64,000 bases of DNA from SIG701 sp045123975 (lineage in GTDB: Bacteria; Bacillota; Clostridia; Oscillospirales; CAG-272): assembly GCA_045123975.1 (NCBI GenBank), contig JBGVKV010000063.1:18693-82692 (forward strand), written 5' to 3'. A program made the position numbers and the translations under genes. The notes under the pieces are model-generated. The model was not told where the DNA came from and did not search any database. It saw only the letters and a program-made list of their open reading frames with translations. Below, piece by piece: positions 25,676 to 34,910 of this stretch; the stretch's first letter is position 1, and each line of letters opens with the position of its first letter.

Positions 25676-26437
25676 TTATTTGCCGGGGACGGTGCGGAGA
25701 ATGTGCCGGAGCACTGCCAGCCGGGCATATTTTTTATCCTCAGCGGGGATGATAGTCCAGGGCGCGGCGGTGGTATCGGTGAGAGAAAACATATCTTCGG
25801 CGGCCGCCAAATATTCCTCCCGTTTGCTGCGGTTCCGCCAATCCTCCCCTGTCAGCTTCCACCGTTTTTGCGGATCGCTTAAACGGGCTTCAAATCGTCG
25901 CAGCTGTTCCTCCGGGGAGATTTCCAGCCAGAATTTGCATAGAATTGCCCCCTCTCTTGTGAGGGATTCCTCCATTTCGCAGATTTCCCCGTACGCACGC
26001 GACCACTGCTCCTCCGTGGCGAAGCCTTCCACCCGTTCTACGAGCACCCGCCCGTACCAGCTGCGATCGTAGATGGCAATGGAACCCACGGGCGGAAACG
26101 TGCGCCAGAATCGCCAAAGGTAATGGCGGGCTTTTTCTTCTTCGTTTGGTGCAGCCGTGGCAAACACCTGAAACCGATCCTCCCGCAAGGCGTCCGTCAG
26201 TCGGCGGATGCATCCCCCTTTGCCGGATGCGTCCCAACCCTCAAAGACCACAATCAGCGATTGTCCCGCCGCCTTCAGCCGTCGGGGAATATCCCCGATT
26301 TGCTCCTGCAATTCTCGGAGGGATTTTTTATAGGTGGCCGGATCTGCCCGCAAACGCAGATCGGCTTCCGCCAGCCGTGGCGGCGGCAGGGTCAGATTTA
26401 TCTCCTCGGCGTGTTCCGTGCGCATTTCGTCAATCAT
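25676..26437 (-). CDS. ppk2: polyphosphate kinase 2 family protein
   Basis: 253 residues, a single-domain PPK2 that transfers phosphate between polyphosphate and nucleotides. Walker A is FEGWDASGKGG (about residues 66-75), Walker B lies in IYDRSWYGRVLVERVEG, and the lid region has FWLEIS-x-EEQL and RWKLT. Single-domain enzymes may use NMPs or NDPs; the subclass cannot be assigned by eye. The ATG at 26435-26437 has an AGAGG site 8 bases upstream. It lies beside the pyrophosphatase-Nudix fusion in the same orientation, so a shared theme of phosphate and nucleotide turnover is plausible. Confidence 0.88.
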   Translation of the reverse strand: MIDEMRTEHAEEINLTLPPPRLAEADLRLRADPATYKKSLRELQEQIGDIPRRLKAAGQSLIVVFEGWDASGKGGCIRRLTDALREDRFQVFATAAPNEEEKARHYLWRFWRTFPPVGSIAIYDRSWYGRVLVERVEGFATEEQWSRAYGEICEMEESLTREGAILCKFWLEISPEEQLRRFEARLSDPQKRWKLTGEDWRNRSKREEYLAAAEDMFSLTDTTAAPWTIIPAEDKKYARLAVLRHILRTVPGK

Positions 26438-26510
26438 AGACGGCACCTCTTTCGTTTTTTGTTAGTATGCCTGTTTTATATTGCCTTATGGCAGACAAAA
26501 TGCGGAATCC

Positions 26511-26539
26511 TTGCAATGGGCAAAAAGATAGTGTATAAT
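26511..26539 (+). promoter_or_regulatory. promoter of recG
   Basis: TTGCAA (26511-26516), 17 bases, TATAAT (26534-26539), with the recG ATG 30 bases downstream. Confidence 0.88.
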
Positions 26540-26568
26540 ATTGGTAAATGATGATAGGAGGTGAGGAT

Positions 26569-28719
26569 ATGCTGACGTGGAAATCCCCCGTATCCGTTAT
26601 GCGCGGCGTAGGCAGTGCCAGAGAGAAGGCTTTGGCAACGATGGGAATACGTTCCGTGGGAGATCTTTTGTATCACGTTCCAAGAGGCTATCAGTGCCGA
26701 GGAAACGTGAAGACTCTGGCCGAGGCGGCGGAGATGGCGCGACGCGGGGAGGATCTGCCGGTGTCGCTGCTTTTGAGCGTGGCGGCGGAACCGAAGTATC
26801 GGATGATACGGCGGGGTATGTCCATTTTGCGCTTCCGTGCCTTCGATGAAACGGGCACCTGCGAAATCACCTACTTTAATCAGAATTATCTGCGGGACAT
26901 ATTCCACACCGGTGGCGAGTTCCGCTTTTTCGGCCGCATCAGTGTGGAGGGACGCACCCTCAAGATGTCCTCCCCCATTTGGGAAGCCTGTGCCCCCGGT
27001 ACAGTCTTGCCGGGCATTGTACCTGTTTACTCCCTTAGCGCAGGCTTGTCCCAGAAGATCCTGTCGGGGCTGGTTCGGGATGCGCTGGCGGGTGTGGGCA
27101 ATCGTCTGCCGGAGATCATTCCCGCGGAGGTGGTACGGAATCAATCCCTTTGTACGCTTTCCTACGCCATAAAGAATATCCATTTTCCCGAGGATGGGGA
27201 AGCGCTGGCCCGTGCCCGCCGTCGGCTGATCTTTGAGGAGTATTTCACCTTTGGCCTGGCGGTGGCTTCCGCCACCCAGCCGGAGATGTCCGGTGTGCGG
27301 ATTCCCCGATCGGATCTCACGCCCTTCACAGCGGAATTGCCTTATGCCCTGACCGGTGCCCAGATGCGCTCCGTTGAGGAAATCGCGTCGGATATGGCCG
27401 GTGGCAAGCGAATGAACCGAATCCTTATCGGTGACGTGGGATCGGGTAAGACCGCCGTAGCGGCGGCCGCCGCGTATCTGGCCGCCCGCGGCGGCTATCA
27501 GACGGCGCTGATGGCCCCTACGGAAATCCTGGCTGTGCAGCATTACAGAGAGCTGTCCGACTTGCTGGGCCGATTGGGGATCGAGTGCGTGCTCCTTACG
27601 GGAGCCGTGACCGGGGCACGCCGCCGTGCGGTGTGTGAATCCCTCGCCCGTGAGGGCGGGGCCACGGTGGTGGTAGGAACCCACGCCCTTCTCAACGAGA
27701 GTGTGCAGTTTGCCCGATTGGGATTGGTCATCGAGGACGAACAGCACCGATTCGGTGTGCGTCAACGGGCCGCCTTGGCGGAGAAAAACGAGTCTGCCCA
27801 CGTTCTGGTCATGAGTGCTACGCCCATTCCCCGTACATTGTCGCTGGTTACCTACGGCGGTATCCGCGTGTCCCGCCTGGACGAAATGCCGCCGGGCAGG
27901 CAGGTAGTGGATACCTTCGTGGTGGACGAAGGCTATCGGGCAAGACTCAACGCTTTTATCCGCCGTCAAACGGATGAAGGCCATCAGGTGTATATTGTCT
28001 GTCCCTCCGTGGAGGAGAATCCGGATAAGAAAATAAAGATCCCCGACGACCCGGAGGAGTTGGCGGATCTGATCTTCGGTACGGACGGCGATGCCGTCGA
28101 AAAGCCGCCTTTGAAGGCGGCGGTGGAATTTGCCGAAACGGTTGCGGCTGCGTTCCCCGATTTGTCCGTGGCCTTTGTCCACGGAAAGATGAAGAACGCC
28201 GAAAAGGATCGAGTGATGCAATCCTTCACCCAAGGCGATATCCATATACTCGTGTCTACTACGGTGATCGAGGTGGGCGTGAACGTACCCAACGCCACTC
28301 TGATGATCATCGAAAATGCGGAGCGGTTCGGTCTGTCTCAGCTGCACCAGCTGCGGGGCCGTGTTGGTCGCGGCAAGGCGAAATCCTATTGCGTGCTGGT
28401 GTCCGACGCCAAGGGAGAGGATGCCCGTGCACGGCTGAGCGTGCTCAAAAAGAATCACGACGGCAACGCCATCGCGGAGGAGGATCTGCGGCTTCGCGGC
28501 CCCGGCGATTTCCTCAAAACGGGCGGTGAGATCCGCCAGCACGGCGACGTGCGCTTGCCGGTGACGGCCGGCCCGGGGGATGTGGAGATCCTGGCGGCGG
28601 CAATGGAGGAGGCACGGGGAATTTTGGAAAGTGATCCCACGCTGTCCCATCCTGAGCACGCGGCTCTCCGCCAGGCGGCGGAATCGGCCCTTCGGGATAC
28701 AGCCAATACGATGAATTGA
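26569..28719 (+). CDS. recG: ATP-dependent DNA helicase RecG
   Basis: 716 residues. It remodels stalled forks and branched DNA. The N-terminal wedge/OB domain spans residues 1-230. The superfamily 2 motor has Walker A in GDVGSGKTAVA, the DEQHRFGV box for Walker B, SATPIPRTL for motif III, and the C-terminal STTVIEVGVNVPNAT and QLHQLRGRVGRG motifs. The GPGDF segment of the TRG region is also present. I start at the ATG directly behind AGGAGGTGAGGAT, not the one seven codons earlier that lies in the ribosome site. Confidence 0.98.
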   Translation: MLTWKSPVSVMRGVGSAREKALATMGIRSVGDLLYHVPRGYQCRGNVKTLAEAAEMARRGEDLPVSLLLSVAAEPKYRMIRRGMSILRFRAFDETGTCEITYFNQNYLRDIFHTGGEFRFFGRISVEGRTLKMSSPIWEACAPGTVLPGIVPVYSLSAGLSQKILSGLVRDALAGVGNRLPEIIPAEVVRNQSLCTLSYAIKNIHFPEDGEALARARRRLIFEEYFTFGLAVASATQPEMSGVRIPRSDLTPFTAELPYALTGAQMRSVEEIASDMAGGKRMNRILIGDVGSGKTAVAAAAAYLAARGGYQTALMAPTEILAVQHYRELSDLLGRLGIECVLLTGAVTGARRRAVCESLAREGGATVVVGTHALLNESVQFARLGLVIEDEQHRFGVRQRAALAEKNESAHVLVMSATPIPRTLSLVTYGGIRVSRLDEMPPGRQVVDTFVVDEGYRARLNAFIRRQTDEGHQVYIVCPSVEENPDKKIKIPDDPEELADLIFGTDGDAVEKPPLKAAVEFAETVAAAFPDLSVAFVHGKMKNAEKDRVMQSFTQGDIHILVSTTVIEVGVNVPNATLMIIENAERFGLSQLHQLRGRVGRGKAKSYCVLVSDAKGEDARARLSVLKKNHDGNAIAEEDLRLRGPGDFLKTGGEIRQHGDVRLPVTAGPGDVEILAAAMEEARGILESDPTLSHPEHAALRQAAESALRDTANTMN

Positions 28720-28720
28720 A

Positions 28721-28752
28721 AAAAGGCTATCGCCTCACGCGATAGCCTTTTT
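28721..28752. terminator. bidirectional terminator between recG and the DtxR-family gene
   Basis: 13-bp perfect stem (28721-28733 with 28739-28751), a 5-base loop, A-run and T-run. Confidence 0.92.
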
Positions 28753-28754
28753 GT

Positions 28755-29123
28755 TTATTTCAAGTTTTCCACATAGGTTTTGATGGCGCGGAAGGTTTCG
28801 TCGCTGAGATCGTGCTCCACCTTACAGGCGTCCTCCGATGCGGTGGTGGGATCTACGCCGAGACGGACGAACAATTCCGTCAGGATGGTATGCCGCTCGT
28901 AGGTTTTGGCGGCGGCCTCCCGACCGGATTCCGTCAGAAGCAGATGTCCCTCATCGTTCGTTACCACGTATCCGCCCTGCTTCAGAAGGCCGATGGCACG
29001 GCTGACGCTTGGCTTGGAGAAGCCCATATGCTCTCCTACGTCCACGGCGCGAACCGGTTTTCCCGTTTTCGACAACACGTATATGGTTTCCAGATACATT
29101 TCGCCCGATTCCTGCAGGTGCAT
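28755..29123 (-). CDS. DtxR/MntR-family metal-dependent repressor
   Basis: 122 residues, a short member with only the winged-helix domain (residues 1-65: GEMYLETIYVL, VDVGEHMGFSKPSVSRAIGLLKQGGYV) and the dimerisation/metal domain (RHTILTELFVRLGV, CKVEHDLSDET). It lacks the SH3-like third domain of DtxR, which fits MntR. The EHDLSDE segment with Glu and His ligands suggests Mn or Fe sensing. It is monocistronic, and no metal transporter is adjacent, so the targets are elsewhere. Confidence 0.88.
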   Translation of the reverse strand: MHLQESGEMYLETIYVLSKTGKPVRAVDVGEHMGFSKPSVSRAIGLLKQGGYVVTNDEGHLLLTESGREAAAKTYERHTILTELFVRLGVDPTTASEDACKVEHDLSDETFRAIKTYVENLK

Positions 29124-29152
29124 ACGATCCCTCCTTTTTGCTTTCTGTATTT

Positions 29153-29181
29153 AGGATACCACAGATTTATGAATATTTCAA
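29153..29181 (-). promoter_or_regulatory. promoter of the DtxR-family gene
   Basis: Minus strand: TTGAAA (29176-29181), 17 bases, TATCCT (29153-29158). Confidence 0.65.
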
Positions 29182-30230
29182 GAGTTCTTTCCGTATAAAA
29201 GAGGCTTGTAGGCCTTGAACGCGCCGGGAATGGCGTGATTCTCCATATCCTCCGTGCCTGCCCAGGCATATCCGTCGGGCAATTCGGGCGGATCTCCCGC
29301 AAGAGATACCATAAAACCGCTCATCTGCCACTCAATGTGGGAAAACAGATGACGGGAGGGGGAGAGAGGTGTCGGGACTCCAGGGGATACCCCGGGAAGA
29401 AATTCCCGCAGGCGGGCGAGGGCCTCTTTTTCCGACAACTCTTCCTCAAAGAGAAAGGGCTGCCACAATCCGGACAGAAGTCCTCCCTCCGGGCGACGGG
29501 CCAGAAGCCACTTGTTGTCCCACTGGGTTAGGAGAATGGTGATCTTTTGTATCCGTCGGGGCTTCTTTTCACCCCGTACGGGAAGATAGGATGCGCTGCC
29601 GGCGCCGTATGCCGCGCACCGATCGGACAGCGGGCAATCCGCACACCGGGGCTCACCGGGTACGCAGACCAGCGCTCCCAATTCCATCAGTGCCTGGTTG
29701 AAATCGCCCGGTGTTTCCTTCGGCAATTCCTCTGTCACGCGGGCGGTGTAGCGCTTCTTCGTTGCACCCATCATAATATCGGCACGGTCGTTGTAGAGGC
29801 GGGAAAATACCCGCATCACGTTTCCGTCCACGGCGGGGACGGGGATGCCGTAGCTGATGGATGCAATGGCGCCGGCGGTGTACTCTCCAATGCCGGGCAG
29901 AGCCAGCAGTTCTTCATAGGTGGTGGGTAACTCCCCTCCGTATTGTTCCAGAAGTACAGCGGCAGCACGGCGCAGATTATCCGCCCGGCTGTAATAGCCC
30001 AGGCCCTCCCACAGCTTGTGCAGCCGATCGGTGGGGCACTGTGCCAGATCTGCGGGCGTAGGCAGTGCTTCCATAAAACGGGCGTAGTAGGGAAGCACCG
30101 CACTCATGCGGGTCTGCTGGAGCATGATCTCGCTGACCCAGATATGATACGGTGTGGGATCCTCCCGGAAGGGGAGGGACCGTCGGTTTTTATAAAACCA
30201 CGTCAAAAGCGGCGTTGCAATATGCAGCAT
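29178..30230 (-). CDS. mutY: A/G-specific adenine glycosylase
   Basis: 350 residues. It removes adenine mispaired with 8-oxoguanine. Catalytic E34 lies in SEIMLQQTR, and the helix-hairpin-helix LPGIGEYTAGAI leads to catalytic D135 in AVDGNVMR. The iron-sulfur cluster cysteines are C189, C196, C199 and C205. The C-terminal Nudix-like domain (residues 230-345) recognises 8-oxoG. It starts 10 bases after the DUF4080 gene stop, so the two are probably co-transcribed. Together with nth and nfo it gives the window three base-excision repair enzymes. Confidence 0.97.
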   Translation of the reverse strand: MLHIATPLLTWFYKNRRSLPFREDPTPYHIWVSEIMLQQTRMSAVLPYYARFMEALPTPADLAQCPTDRLHKLWEGLGYYSRADNLRRAAAVLLEQYGGELPTTYEELLALPGIGEYTAGAIASISYGIPVPAVDGNVMRVFSRLYNDRADIMMGATKKRYTARVTEELPKETPGDFNQALMELGALVCVPGEPRCADCPLSDRCAAYGAGSASYLPVRGEKKPRRIQKITILLTQWDNKWLLARRPEGGLLSGLWQPFLFEEELSEKEALARLREFLPGVSPGVPTPLSPSRHLFSHIEWQMSGFMVSLAGDPPELPDGYAWAGTEDMENHAIPGAFKAYKPLLYGKNS

Positions 30231-30240
30231 AGTCTATCCT

Positions 30241-31815
30241 TTACGGTATGATTTCGGTGCGGTGATTTTGACGGTCGATAAGGACGCTTGTCCCGTCACT
30301 CAGACAGATCACCTGAATGGTGGAGGGGTGTGCTTCCTTATGGGAGGCACAGTATACCCGCCGCAATTCGCCTTCACGGGGATCCCTTGGGGGATCCAGC
30401 TCGTCCGGCAGAGAGCCTGCCTCATGGGTCAGCCAATCCAGCATTAGACAATCGTCTACCTCAGATAACTTGTCCGACGGCACCCGATTCGCGGCAAATC
30501 GGCGGAAAGCGGAGAAGGCGTTCCTTTGGGATAATGCCCGCACGGCGGGAATGGCATCCGCCAGATCGGCGAAAAAGGCGAAGGGAGACTGTTCATCCGC
30601 CAAAAGAAAGGCGAGGGTGCGTGGGAAATTGCCGCCGCCCGCAAAGCGGTCCAGCACCTCGTCGATCCGGTGCAGACGGTAAAGTTCCTCGTAGGTAAGA
30701 CAGTCGCTGACGAGCACCTCGTAAGGCGGGGCAGGGGAATATCGGTACCCCATTTCGTCACAGGTTGCCCGCAGGCTTGTCCCGGGCAAAAGCTTCAGAA
30801 ATCCCAGCTGCAAAAGATCGCATACGGGGAAGGTCTCGTCAAAAGAGCGGGCGAATCGCTCAAAATTCTCGCAGGGCAATCCGGCGATCAAATCCGCGTG
30901 GACGTGGATATTGCCTGTTTTGCGGATGCGGTCCAAAGCGGAGAGAATCTTTGCGGGATCGGCGTGCCGATCGATGGTGCGGAGGGTATCCGGATTGGTG
31001 GACTGCACGCCGCATTCCAGCTGAATACGCCCCTTGGGCATGGCAGCCAGCGTGCGGAAGTTTTCCTCGTCCAAAAGATCGGCGCATACCTCGAAATGGT
31101 AGGTCTTCGAGAATGAATCTCCGGCCAAAGCCCGCCAGATAGCATCCGCCCGACGGCGGTCGAAATTGAAGGTGCGGTCCACGAATTTGATGACGGCTAC
31201 GCCGTCCATGGATTCAAATCGGGCCAGCTCCGCAATGGTTGCCTCAGCGGATTTTGCCCGTACCCCATGGGTGGCGGAGGACAGGCAGTAGGAGCAGCGG
31301 AAGGGGCATCCTCTTGCGGATTCGTAATACAGAATTCCGCCGGTTTTTGTGTGGGGAGGGTACAGATCGTACAGGATTCCCGCCTGTTCAAATCCGCCAT
31401 AGGGGGTGCCGCAGAGGATGGTGTGCTTGGGCGGCGGATTGTCTAAATAATCTGGGAAGGCGTCCTCGCCCTCACCGGCGATAATGTTGTCCACAAAAGG
31501 ATGGCGCGCAAAAAAAGACACGTCCTCATAGGAGATTTCCGGCCCGCCCAACACGATCTTTGCCTCCGGGCGGAGCTGCCGCAGATCGGCGGCCAAAGAG
31601 AGAACGGTGTCCCGATTCCAGATGTACACAGAGAACCCGTACACGTCCGCATTCGCTTCATACAGCGCCGTAAGAAATTCCCGCCGCCGATCCTTAAGAG
31701 AGCGCTCAATCAGGACCGCTTCGTGTCCCCGCAGAGTGAGCGCGCGGGCGATACAGCGAACGGCCAGATTGGTATGTACGTAGGATGCGTTGCAGGCAAC
31801 GAGAGCGACTTTCAT
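30241..31815 (-). CDS. B12-binding-type radical SAM protein with DUF4080
   Basis: 524 residues. The N-terminal 130 or so residues form a cobalamin-binding-like Rossmann domain (VALVACNASYVHTNLAVR, IVLGGPEISYE). The radical SAM core has the cluster motif RGCPFRCSYCLSS near residue 168. The C-terminal half corresponds to DUF4080. It belongs to a family of uncharacterised radical SAM proteins common in Clostridia, and its substrate is unknown. It sits between a small hypothetical gene and mutY in one leftward operon. Confidence 0.88.
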   Translation of the reverse strand: MKVALVACNASYVHTNLAVRCIARALTLRGHEAVLIERSLKDRRREFLTALYEANADVYGFSVYIWNRDTVLSLAADLRQLRPEAKIVLGGPEISYEDVSFFARHPFVDNIIAGEGEDAFPDYLDNPPPKHTILCGTPYGGFEQAGILYDLYPPHTKTGGILYYESARGCPFRCSYCLSSATHGVRAKSAEATIAELARFESMDGVAVIKFVDRTFNFDRRRADAIWRALAGDSFSKTYHFEVCADLLDEENFRTLAAMPKGRIQLECGVQSTNPDTLRTIDRHADPAKILSALDRIRKTGNIHVHADLIAGLPCENFERFARSFDETFPVCDLLQLGFLKLLPGTSLRATCDEMGYRYSPAPPYEVLVSDCLTYEELYRLHRIDEVLDRFAGGGNFPRTLAFLLADEQSPFAFFADLADAIPAVRALSQRNAFSAFRRFAANRVPSDKLSEVDDCLMLDWLTHEAGSLPDELDPPRDPREGELRRVYCASHKEAHPSTIQVICLSDGTSVLIDRQNHRTEIIP

Positions 31816-31840
31816 TTCGAAACTTCCTTTATCGTGATAC

Positions 31841-32230
31841 CTATATTATATCTTTTTTCCCCCGTTGCTTCAAGCGGATTTTCCGTTTTTGTCCCTTCTT
31901 TTTCTCCGGCGGGATCAGGTATCCGTTCTGCCAGCGATGGGTCAGCTCTTTCCGTGCCTCGGTGCGTCCCCGGTGGCGGAGAAGCAGCAGGTATTCCACC
32001 ACCAGGACATCACCCTCCCGGCGAAGCGTGTAATCTGCCGTGTAGGTACGGGATATCCCCTCCGTATTGTGGACGATTTCTTCTATATATGCAGCGGCCC
32101 CATCCCGCAGTGCGCGGTAGAAGCCGTTGAGGGTGTCCGCGGCTCTGCGTTCGTTTTCGGCGTCTGCCTCAAATTGGGGATAGGCGATCCGTCCGCGCGC
32201 AAAGGCTTCGGTGATTCTGTTCTCTTTCAT
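31841..32230 (-). CDS. hypothetical protein with basic C-terminal tail
   Basis: 129 residues, not recognised. It starts at an ATG behind a GGGAGG site, which I prefer over an upstream in-frame start that would overlap the rarA promoter. It looks like a single alpha+beta domain (residues 1-105) with a tail made almost wholly of Lys and Arg (residues 108-127). The tail suggests binding to nucleic acid or to membrane phosphates. It is the first gene of the DUF4080-mutY operon and runs divergently from rarA. Confidence 0.65.
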   Translation of the reverse strand: MKENRITEAFARGRIAYPQFEADAENERRAADTLNGFYRALRDGAAAYIEEIVHNTEGISRTYTADYTLRREGDVLVVEYLLLLRHRGRTEARKELTHRWQNGYLIPPEKKKGQKRKIRLKQRGKKDII

Positions 32231-32282
32231 ATATATCCTCCCTGCCTGCTTCAGTATATGTGGGCAGAATAGGGAAGATGTG

Positions 32283-32311
32283 TTGCAATCGGCCGTTTTT
32301 TCCTTTATAAT
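32283..32311 (+). promoter_or_regulatory. promoter of rarA
   Basis: TTGCAA (32283-32288), 17 bases, TATAAT (32306-32311). Confidence 0.88.
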
Positions 32312-32342
32312 GTATGTATACCGATCATTTGGAGTGAACATT

Positions 32343-33617
32343 ATGGCAGATTATATGCGTACCGCCCCGGCGGCGGATCGCCTTCGCCCCACCACCTTCG
32401 ACGATATGTCAGGGCAAAAGCACCTGGTGGGTGAGCGGGGAGTGCTGAGACGCCTGGCGTCCTCGGGACGGATTCCCAGTATGATATTTTTTGGCCCGCC
32501 CGGTACGGGCAAGACCACGGCGGCTTCCATCATCGCCGCATCGTCTGGGATGACCTTGCGCCATCTCAACGCCACCACCGCATCTCTTGCCGACGTGCGT
32601 GCTGTAGCGGCGGAGACGGAAGGGCTGCTTGGTGCGGGAGGCATCCTTCTGTATCTGGACGAGATCCAGTATTTCAACCGCAAGCAGCAGCAGTCTCTTT
32701 TGGAGTACGTGGAGGACGGACGGATCACCCTGATTGCCGCCACCACGGAAAATCCCTATTACTACGTATACGATGCGCTTCTGTCCCGCTGTTCCGTCTT
32801 CGAGTTCAAGCCGGTGACGGCGGCGGACATGCTGCCCCGGCTCCGCCGTGCGGCCGAGATGCTCTCGGAGGAATCCTCCCATCCTGTGATTTGCGAGGAG
32901 GAGGCTCTCTCCTATATTGCTTCCGTGTCCGGCGGCGACGTACGCCGCGGTGTGACCATGCTGGAGCAGGCTATCGCCTACGTGGCGGCGGGAGATGAGA
33001 GTGAGAATGTTCTCACCCGGGATGTTGCCAGACAGTTCGTGCCGTCCATCTCCGCCGGCAATTTCGACGGGGACAGCGACGTGCATTACGATCTGCTCTC
33101 CTGTTTGCAAAAGTCTATCCGGGGATCGGATCCCTCGGCGGCGGTGTTCTATCTGGCGCGCCTGCTGGAGGGCGGCGATCTGATCTCTCCCTGCCGGCGG
33201 CTGATGGTCATCGCCAGCGAGGATATCGGCGCAGCCTATCCCATGGCGGCGGTGATCACCCGTGCCTGCGTGGAGAGCGCCAAGGAACTGGGTTTGCCGG
33301 AGGCACGGATCCCTTTGGCCAATGCGGCGGTGATGCTGGCCACGGCTCCCAAATCCAACACGGCCTACGAGGCGCTGGATCGGGCGGCGGCAGACATCCG
33401 CGCAGGGAAGGGGTTGGTGATTCCCACCCATCTGCGATCCCCCCAGTTTAAGGGATACGTGTACCCCCACGATTACACCTACGATTACGTTCCCCAGCAG
33501 TATCTGCCCGATGACGTGGCGGGTGTGAAATATTATGAGTTTGGCGATAACAAAACCGAGGCGGCGGCCGCCGCCTATTGGGAAAAGGCCAAACGCGAGG
33601 GCGGAAAAAAGAAGTAA
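32343..33617 (+). CDS. rarA: replication-associated recombination protein A (AAA+ ATPase)
   Basis: 424 residues. RarA/MgsA is a clamp-loader-like ATPase acting at stalled replication forks. The order is the N-terminal DxxGQKHL region, Walker A GPPGTGKTT, Walker B YLDEIQYF, sensor 1 TTENPYY, the arginine-finger region LLSRCSVFEF, then the C-terminal tetramerisation domain (SEDIGAAYPMA, PKSNTAYEAL) and YPHDYTYDYVPQQYLPD, all typical of the family. The ATG at 32343 is the first after the promoter. Confidence 0.97.
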   Translation: MADYMRTAPAADRLRPTTFDDMSGQKHLVGERGVLRRLASSGRIPSMIFFGPPGTGKTTAASIIAASSGMTLRHLNATTASLADVRAVAAETEGLLGAGGILLYLDEIQYFNRKQQQSLLEYVEDGRITLIAATTENPYYYVYDALLSRCSVFEFKPVTAADMLPRLRRAAEMLSEESSHPVICEEEALSYIASVSGGDVRRGVTMLEQAIAYVAAGDESENVLTRDVARQFVPSISAGNFDGDSDVHYDLLSCLQKSIRGSDPSAAVFYLARLLEGGDLISPCRRLMVIASEDIGAAYPMAAVITRACVESAKELGLPEARIPLANAAVMLATAPKSNTAYEALDRAAADIRAGKGLVIPTHLRSPQFKGYVYPHDYTYDYVPQQYLPDDVAGVKYYEFGDNKTEAAAAAYWEKAKREGGKKK

Positions 33618-33666
33618 TTTCTCCCCGTAGGAAGAGTTTTGTGTGTCTGACGGAGGTTGTGAGACT

Positions 33667-34434
33667 ATGGAAAGAATCAAAAGCTTGAGTATCTATCAAA
33701 AAGGACTCCTTCTGTTTATGGCCGGCATAACACTGGTATTTACCGTGCTTTATCCGGTGACAATCGCAAGAGTTGGTTACAGATACAATGATGCCATTCT
33801 CGTTCCTTCACAAGAAAACGGAAATACACTGTATTCCGGAAAAATCAAAGGACAAAAGGCTTGTTTCAACGTATCGGATGACACGGTTGTGTTTCGATAC
33901 GGGGATAAAACCTATGGACCGTACACCGTGAAGGAGGATCCTTCTGCCGTTCCCGAAGATCACGTAATGAAAGGAAGTATGACCGGAATCGAAGTGCGGG
34001 AAGGGGAGAGTATTCTGTTCCGCGGCGGTGTCATGGATGCGGGGGATTTTTATCGGTTTTGGAGTGAAGACGGAACAGGGGATAATGTTCACGGAATCTT
34101 TTATGTAACCAGCGACGGAATCGCAAGGGACGGAAACGGCAATCCGGTGGATAGAATGAAGCCGTCAGTCTCTACTATCTATGATTTGCTCCATGATCCC
34201 GAATTGACGCACAAAGGGAACGGGCTTGCCTGGTTAGGCGCTGTGTTTTTCTGTGTTCTTAACGCACTGTCCATTCTGTTTGCAGATGAGTTCTTCCGTT
34301 GGCATCTGATGTTTCGGATTCGTAATGTATGGGATGCAGAGCCGACGGATTGGGCAATTGCAGGCAGATATATCGGCTGGACTACTGTGACGGCAGCGAT
34401 CACGGTTCTGTTTGCTGTGGGACTGTTATGCTGA
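33667..34434 (+). CDS. membrane protein of unknown function
   Basis: 255 residues. One hydrophobic segment lies near residues 13-32. A polar extracytoplasmic domain of about 160 residues with repeated Asp/Gly turns follows, and two more hydrophobic segments lie near 188-208 and 232-253. No family recognised. It has a GGAGGT site and follows rarA by 49 bases without a visible terminator. Its codon use is more AT-rich than rarA, with more AAA, ATT and GGA, so it and the next gene may be of later origin. Confidence 0.7.
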   Translation: MERIKSLSIYQKGLLLFMAGITLVFTVLYPVTIARVGYRYNDAILVPSQENGNTLYSGKIKGQKACFNVSDDTVVFRYGDKTYGPYTVKEDPSAVPEDHVMKGSMTGIEVREGESILFRGGVMDAGDFYRFWSEDGTGDNVHGIFYVTSDGIARDGNGNPVDRMKPSVSTIYDLLHDPELTHKGNGLAWLGAVFFCVLNALSILFADEFFRWHLMFRIRNVWDAEPTDWAIAGRYIGWTTVTAAITVLFAVGLLC

Positions 34435-34466
34435 CAGAATAAGGATTTTATAAAGGAGGTTGCCTT

Positions 34467-34877
34467 GTGAAAAGGAGATTGCTTTATTTGATACTACCGA
34501 TCGTGACGCTTGTTTTGGAAATCCTGCCCTACGGAGCCGTATGCAATTTTGCCAATCCGGAGGGTGCCCCCTGGAGAAAGACCTTTTCTTATTTTGATTT
34601 GACTCCCTTCGGATATGCCAATTTCGCTCCGCTGATTACCGCTGTCATCACTTGTATCGTTTTTCTTTTGGCCGTTGTCTTTTGCATAACGGGCAATCCT
34701 ACGTGGGCGCTTAGGGCGAGAAACATTCTTTACGTCGGTGCCGCCTTCTCTCTTTGTCCGCTGCTTCTCGGTGTCCATTACTTTTCTGCCGTTGGCGCAC
34801 TGATTACGGCATCTTTGATTGCCGAATTGCTTGTGATTCACCTCAGCATAAAACCGAATAAAAAAGCCATCGGATGA
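34467..34877 (+). CDS. small four-helix membrane protein
   Basis: 136 residues starting at GTG behind a strong AAAGGAGGT site. Four hydrophobic segments cover nearly the whole protein (about residues 5-25, 45-75, 80-100 and 102-125), with a Lys-rich end. It is 32 bases after the previous membrane-protein gene, so the two form a pair. The function is not recognised. The last four codons and the stop double as the 5' arm and loop of the terminator. Confidence 0.75.
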   Translation: MKRRLLYLILPIVTLVLEILPYGAVCNFANPEGAPWRKTFSYFDLTPFGYANFAPLITAVITCIVFLLAVVFCITGNPTWALRARNILYVGAAFSLCPLLLGVHYFSAVGALITASLIAELLVIHLSIKPNKKAIG

Positions 34878-34892
34878 TCCGATGGCTTTTTG
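34862..34892. terminator. bidirectional terminator overlapping the stop codon
   Basis: 13-bp perfect stem (34862-34874 with 34878-34890). The 3-base loop is the TGA stop of the preceding gene. It is shared with the convergent rbr. Confidence 0.92.
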
Positions 34893-34910
34893 AGTTGGAT
34901 AAATAATATA

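Noticed and set aside
26476..28659. 727-codon minus-strand open frame opposite recG
   Set aside because: Shadow of recG, His/Gly-rich translation without motifs.
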